A DNA stretch of 9,115 bases, taken from positions 1 to 9,115 of the forward strand of contig CALKHD010000159.1 of NCBI GenBank assembly GCA_938092195.1. Direction: 5' to 3'. Position numbers and translations under genes: made by a program. The DNA comes from an uncultured Flavobacteriales bacterium. GTDB lineage: Bacteria; Bacteroidota; Bacteroidia; Flavobacteriales_D; Sanyastnellaceae. This document shows, one piece after another, positions 6,437 through 9,115 of the stretch (within the stretch, counting starts at the first letter, position 1; every line of letters starts with the position of its first letter). The notes under the pieces are model-generated. The model was not told the origin of the DNA. It made no database searches and saw nothing but the letters and a program-made list of their open reading frames with translations.

Positions 6437-7423
6437 ATGAACAACACCCAAGACCAACCAGAGGAGGCCGCATTGCTGCTTCGAATGTGGAACTGGCGCT
6501 GGCCGCTCCTGGTCGCAGGAGCCATCGGTGCGGTGATCAGCGCTGCCTCCACATTTTTAATTGAGCCCGAGTTCCAATCTTCCGTGGTGCTGTTCGCCCT
6601 TCCGCAGCAATCCATTGGCGCTCAATTTTACGAATCCGAAAAGCGAGAAGACATTCTGGCCTACGGCGAAACTGAAGATGCCGAGCGCCTGCTGCAAATC
6701 TTGAATTCGGATCGGGTGCGTCGTCGAATCATTGAGAAGTATAACCTGTGGGAACACTTCGACATCATGAGGGGAGAAGCAGGCTCCAATGCAAGCATGG
6801 CCAAGGTGTACGCCGGAAAGGTGGATGCCGCGCTCACCCGTTATGGGTCCATTCGAATCGATGTGTTTGACACCGACCCCACCATGGCCAGGGACATTGC
6901 CAATGACGTGGCCAACCTTACTGACTCGGTGTCCAATCAACTCAGGAACGACCGTGCCCTCGAGGCCTTTCGTTATGCCGAGCAGTCCCTTCGAGGACAC
7001 CAGGCCGGCATTGCCGACATGGAGGACAAGTTGGCAGAACTTCGAGATGTTGGGGTGTACGACTACCCCGTTCAAATCGAGGGTTTAAATGAGCAATACG
7101 CCACAGCCCTCGCTGAAGGATACGGGGACCGAGCCAAGCAGATCATGGGCAAAATGGAGCAACTCGCTCCATACGCGAGCATCTTCAACCAGCTCACCAC
7201 CAAGTTGGAAGATGCATACGAGCAAGAAGCGGTCTTGAAGAAGCGCTACGACTTGAACAAACTCGACGCCGAGTCCCAAATTCCAGCCGCATTCGTGGTG
7301 GACAGGGCTGCAGTGGCCGACAAGAAAGCACGGCCTGTGCGGTGGTTGATCACTGTCATGGGCGCGATTTCAGTGGCCCTTGGAGCCTTGGTTTTCCTGT
7401 TGTTTCGAGAGGCGGTGAATTGA
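6437..7423 (+). CDS. Wzz-like polysaccharide chain-length determinant / co-polymerase
   Basis: A 328-residue inner-membrane protein with the two-helix plan of Wzz-type polysaccharide co-polymerases: membrane helix 1 at about 23-42, a large periplasmic helical domain, and helix 2 at about 303-323. Just after helix 1 comes EPEFQSSVVLFALP, matching the conserved post-TM1 strand of the Wzz N-terminal domain. The middle contains long amphipathic or coiled-coil helices (about 165-205 and 255-285). The family oligomerises in the membrane and sets the length of O-antigen or exopolysaccharide made by Wzy. No cytoplasmic tyrosine-kinase domain is fused. The Pro-rich segment usually found just before helix 2 is reduced to RAAVADKKARPVRW with a single proline (P300). 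An in-frame stop lies nine codons upstream of the ATG, supporting this start. The stop (7421-7423) overlaps the next start by one base (TGATG), so the two are coupled. Confidence 0.85.
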   Translation: MNNTQDQPEEAALLLRMWNWRWPLLVAGAIGAVISAASTFLIEPEFQSSVVLFALPQQSIGAQFYESEKREDILAYGETEDAERLLQILNSDRVRRRIIEKYNLWEHFDIMRGEAGSNASMAKVYAGKVDAALTRYGSIRIDVFDTDPTMARDIANDVANLTDSVSNQLRNDRALEAFRYAEQSLRGHQAGIADMEDKLAELRDVGVYDYPVQIEGLNEQYATALAEGYGDRAKQIMGKMEQLAPYASIFNQLTTKLEDAYEQEAVLKKRYDLNKLDAESQIPAAFVVDRAAVADKKARPVRWLITVMGAISVALGALVFLLFREAVN

Positions 7424-8934
7424 TGTCCCCAACGGGCGGCAACTTCAAAAACGTCAATGCCACCGGTTGGTCCGCCCTGCCGGTCATGGTAGGGTACGCT
7501 CTCCTTTTAGGTGTGGCCATTGCCTTCAGGGCCTACCCAGTGGCGGCCCTTCCCTTGGTGTTGGGCGTGGTTGCGCTGGCCTTGTACCGGCGGGACTGGC
7601 TGCTGCTTGGACTTCTGGCCACGGTCCCCTTGAGCCTCAATTTGGAACAGCTTCAAATTGGCGGCGTGGGTTTGTACTTGCCGACCGAGCCCTTGCTCTT
7701 TGGGTTGATGCTCCTGTTCTTCATCGATCGGATCCGCGGCATTCGCCTCGATGCTGACCTTGAATCACACCCCATCACGCGGTGCATTCAGGTCATGTTC
7801 GTGTGGCTGTTCATCACCACGCTCACTTCATCTGACCCCATGGTGTCCCTCAAATTCACCATCGCTCGAGGGTGGTTTGTGGTCGGCTTTTTCTTCTTAA
7901 TGGCGCCTTTGCTCAAGTCTTCGAAGCGCCAAGAGAATTTTGTGCTGCTGTACCTCCTGCCCTTGCTGGTGGTCATCGCCTACACCGTGATTCGGCACGC
8001 CAGTTATGGCTTTGACAAGCAGGCGGGCCATTGGGTCATGGATCCATTTTTCAAGGACCACACGAGTTATGGAGCCGTGCTGGCCATGTTTTGGTTCCCC
8101 ACCTTGGCCCTTTTGCTCAAACCCAAAAGAGGGGCCATCGGCAAGTTGGGCATGACCACAGCCTTCACCATCCTGACTTTGGGCCTGGTGCTGTCTTTTA
8201 CACGCGCCGCCTGGGTTTCTGTCGCGGCGGCGGCTGGAATTGGAGCCCTGATGATGCTCGGGGTCCGTTTGCGAACGCTCGTGGCAGCAGGCGGGATGGG
8301 TGTTTTGGTGCTGTTTTTTGCTTGGGATCAATTGGTGGTGACGTTGGAACGAAACGATCAAGATTCTTCAGACGACCTCACCGAACACGTAGAGTCCATC
8401 TCCAACGTATCGAGTGACGCCTCCAATTTGGAGCGCATTAACCGATGGAGCTGCGCCGTGGCACTTTGGCAGGAACGGCCATGGGTAGGCTGGGGGCCCG
8501 GCACCTACCAATTCGCCTACGCGCCATTTCAAAGGGCAGAGCACCGCACCATCATCTCCACAAACAATGCTGACCGAGGCAATGCGCACAGCGAATACTT
8601 AGGTCCATTGGCCGAGCAGGGTTTGCCAGGCTCGATGATTGTGCTCGCCTTGCTCTGGCTCTCTTCCACCCTGGGCTTTCGAACCTTCAGGACCATGAGG
8701 TTGGTGGGAAGGTGGGAAGGCTTGTGGTCGCTGTCCATTTACTTGGGACTGCTCACCTATTTCATCCACGGGGTGCTCAACAACTACCTCGACACCGACA
8801 AGGCCAGCGCACCATTCTGGGGCTTCTTGGCCATCATGGTGATCAACGACATAGGCTTCAATCGAACCGGGTGGTCAAAAGAGCAGTATCATCAGCAGGG
8901 TCAGCCACACCTCGGTGCTGCTCCCAATCAATGA
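7423..8934 (+). CDS. O-antigen ligase / polymerase family membrane protein (Wzy_C domain)
   Basis: A 503-residue polytopic inner-membrane protein with roughly 10-12 hydrophobic segments (for example 18-35, 40-55, 59-72, 88-102, 122-134, 150-164, 172-190, 215-232, 246-260, 263-281, 286-303, 404-417, 435-451, 463-477). The Wzy_C region is at about 245-415. It shows LSFTRAAW with R261, a long periplasmic loop about 304-400 containing LERINRW and PWVGWGPGTYQF, and the diagnostic GNAHSEYLGPLAEQGLPG with H389. Family members either polymerise undecaprenyl-linked repeat units (Wzy) or ligate glycan to lipid A or protein (WaaL and relatives); sequence alone does not separate these. Partnership with the upstream Wzz-like gene favours a polymerase. 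I took the ATG at 7423, which gives the TGATG overlap with the upstream stop, preceded by GAGAGGCGG; a start at 7342 would overlap the upstream gene by 82 bases. The last 25 codons overlap the convergent phosphatase gene and look poorly conserved in character (HQQGQPHLGAAPNQ). Confidence 0.88.
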   Translation: MSPTGGNFKNVNATGWSALPVMVGYALLLGVAIAFRAYPVAALPLVLGVVALALYRRDWLLLGLLATVPLSLNLEQLQIGGVGLYLPTEPLLFGLMLLFFIDRIRGIRLDADLESHPITRCIQVMFVWLFITTLTSSDPMVSLKFTIARGWFVVGFFFLMAPLLKSSKRQENFVLLYLLPLLVVIAYTVIRHASYGFDKQAGHWVMDPFFKDHTSYGAVLAMFWFPTLALLLKPKRGAIGKLGMTTAFTILTLGLVLSFTRAAWVSVAAAAGIGALMMLGVRLRTLVAAGGMGVLVLFFAWDQLVVTLERNDQDSSDDLTEHVESISNVSSDASNLERINRWSCAVALWQERPWVGWGPGTYQFAYAPFQRAEHRTIISTNNADRGNAHSEYLGPLAEQGLPGSMIVLALLWLSSTLGFRTFRTMRLVGRWEGLWSLSIYLGLLTYFIHGVLNNYLDTDKASAPFWGFLAIMVINDIGFNRTGWSKEQYHQQGQPHLGAAPNQ

Positions 8935-9115
8935 TGATGGACGCATTCAGCGCCTCAACCCCTGATTCTCGCTCAGATTCCACCAACGTCTGCAATCGGT
9001 GCTCCCCGTAAGCTTCAGATTGGCTGTTCTCCTGCTCCACAAGACCGTCGGTAAAGCAAACCAGGGTGGCTCCTTTTTGAACGTGCAATGACCCCACGCC
9101 CACCAAGGGCAAAAA
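8858..9115 (-). CDS. SpoIIE/RsbU-type PP2C serine phosphatase, C-terminal fragment (5' part outside window)
   Basis: Only the last 85-86 residues are present; the frame is open to the right edge, so the N-terminus and most of the catalytic domain lie outside. The fragment reads FLPLVGVGSLHVQKGATLVCFTDGLVEQENS, then GEHRLQTLVE, and ends DPADDTALLTTRFD. This matches the C-terminal part of the SpoIIE/PPM phosphatase domain: the pattern GDxLLLYTDGvtEA, the GxxRL helix, and the final sDDxTLLvlr motif with metal-binding aspartates. The family dephosphorylates anti-anti-sigma factors or other signalling proteins; Bacteroidota members often carry N-terminal sensor, TPR or GAF domains, which cannot be seen here. 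It is convergent with the Wzy-like gene and overlaps its 3' end by 77 bases. Confidence 0.85.
   Translation of the reverse strand, partial: FLPLVGVGSLHVQKGATLVCFTDGLVEQENSQSEAYGEHRLQTLVESERESGVEALNASIIIDWEQHRGVADPADDTALLTTRFD

Noticed and set aside
6557..7075. Minus-strand frame of 172 codons opposite the Wzz-like gene
   Set aside because: Antisense shadow of a two-helix membrane protein gene with clear family features; no domain of its own.
7342..7422. Longer start for the Wzy-like protein at 7342
   Set aside because: It would overlap the Wzz-like gene by 82 bases and add a hydrophilic segment without family support; the TGATG-coupled start at 7423 is more natural.
7897..8361. Minus-strand frame of 154 codons opposite the Wzy-like gene
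   Set aside because: Gln/His/Arg-rich translation is the expected antisense of a Leu-rich membrane protein.

Overview
The window most likely comes from a Bacteroidota chromosome, probably a marine Flavobacteriales-type lineage with a moderately high GC content. Three things point there. First, there is a giant secreted mosaic protein with lamin-tail domains and Cys/Asp-rich 'GCTD...DDGSC' repeats, which are typical of Bacteroidota exported proteins. Second, a perfect Bacteroidota-type -7 element (TAnnTTTG) lies just upstream of it. Third, Shine-Dalgarno sequences are weak or absent at several starts. Genus-level placement is not possible from the sequence alone.

Layout. (1) Positions 1-4397, minus strand: the first 1465 codons of one very large secreted protein whose C-terminus lies beyond the left edge. 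It has a signal peptide, then three lamin-tail-like domains, three OB-fold-like modules resembling those of extracellular nucleases, one cupredoxin domain with an apparently intact type 1 copper site, and eight copies of a ~21-residue Cys repeat as linkers. (2) Positions 4398-4511: a short intergenic stretch with the promoter of that gene. (3) Positions 4512-6310, minus strand: a two-gene unit, a GT4-type glycosyltransferase followed by ribonuclease HII (rnhB), joined by an ATGA stop/start overlap. (4) Positions 6311-6436: a divergent intergenic region with a perfect 6-bp inverted repeat. (5) Positions 6437-8934, plus strand: a Wzz-like chain-length/co-polymerase protein overlapping by one base with a Wzy/O-antigen-ligase-like polytopic membrane protein. 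(6) Positions 8858-9115, minus strand: the C-terminal end of a SpoIIE/PP2C-type serine phosphatase, convergent with and overlapping the Wzy-like gene by 77 bases.

The glycosyltransferase, Wzz-like and Wzy-like genes form a small divergently arranged surface-polysaccharide cluster: sugar transfer at the inner membrane, polymerisation or ligation, and chain-length control. RnhB is a housekeeping genome-maintenance enzyme that is translationally coupled to the glycosyltransferase. The large mosaic protein is an independent exported, probably surface or secreted, product. The most unusual element is its architecture: a blue-copper domain placed between a lamin-tail domain and nuclease-type OB modules.
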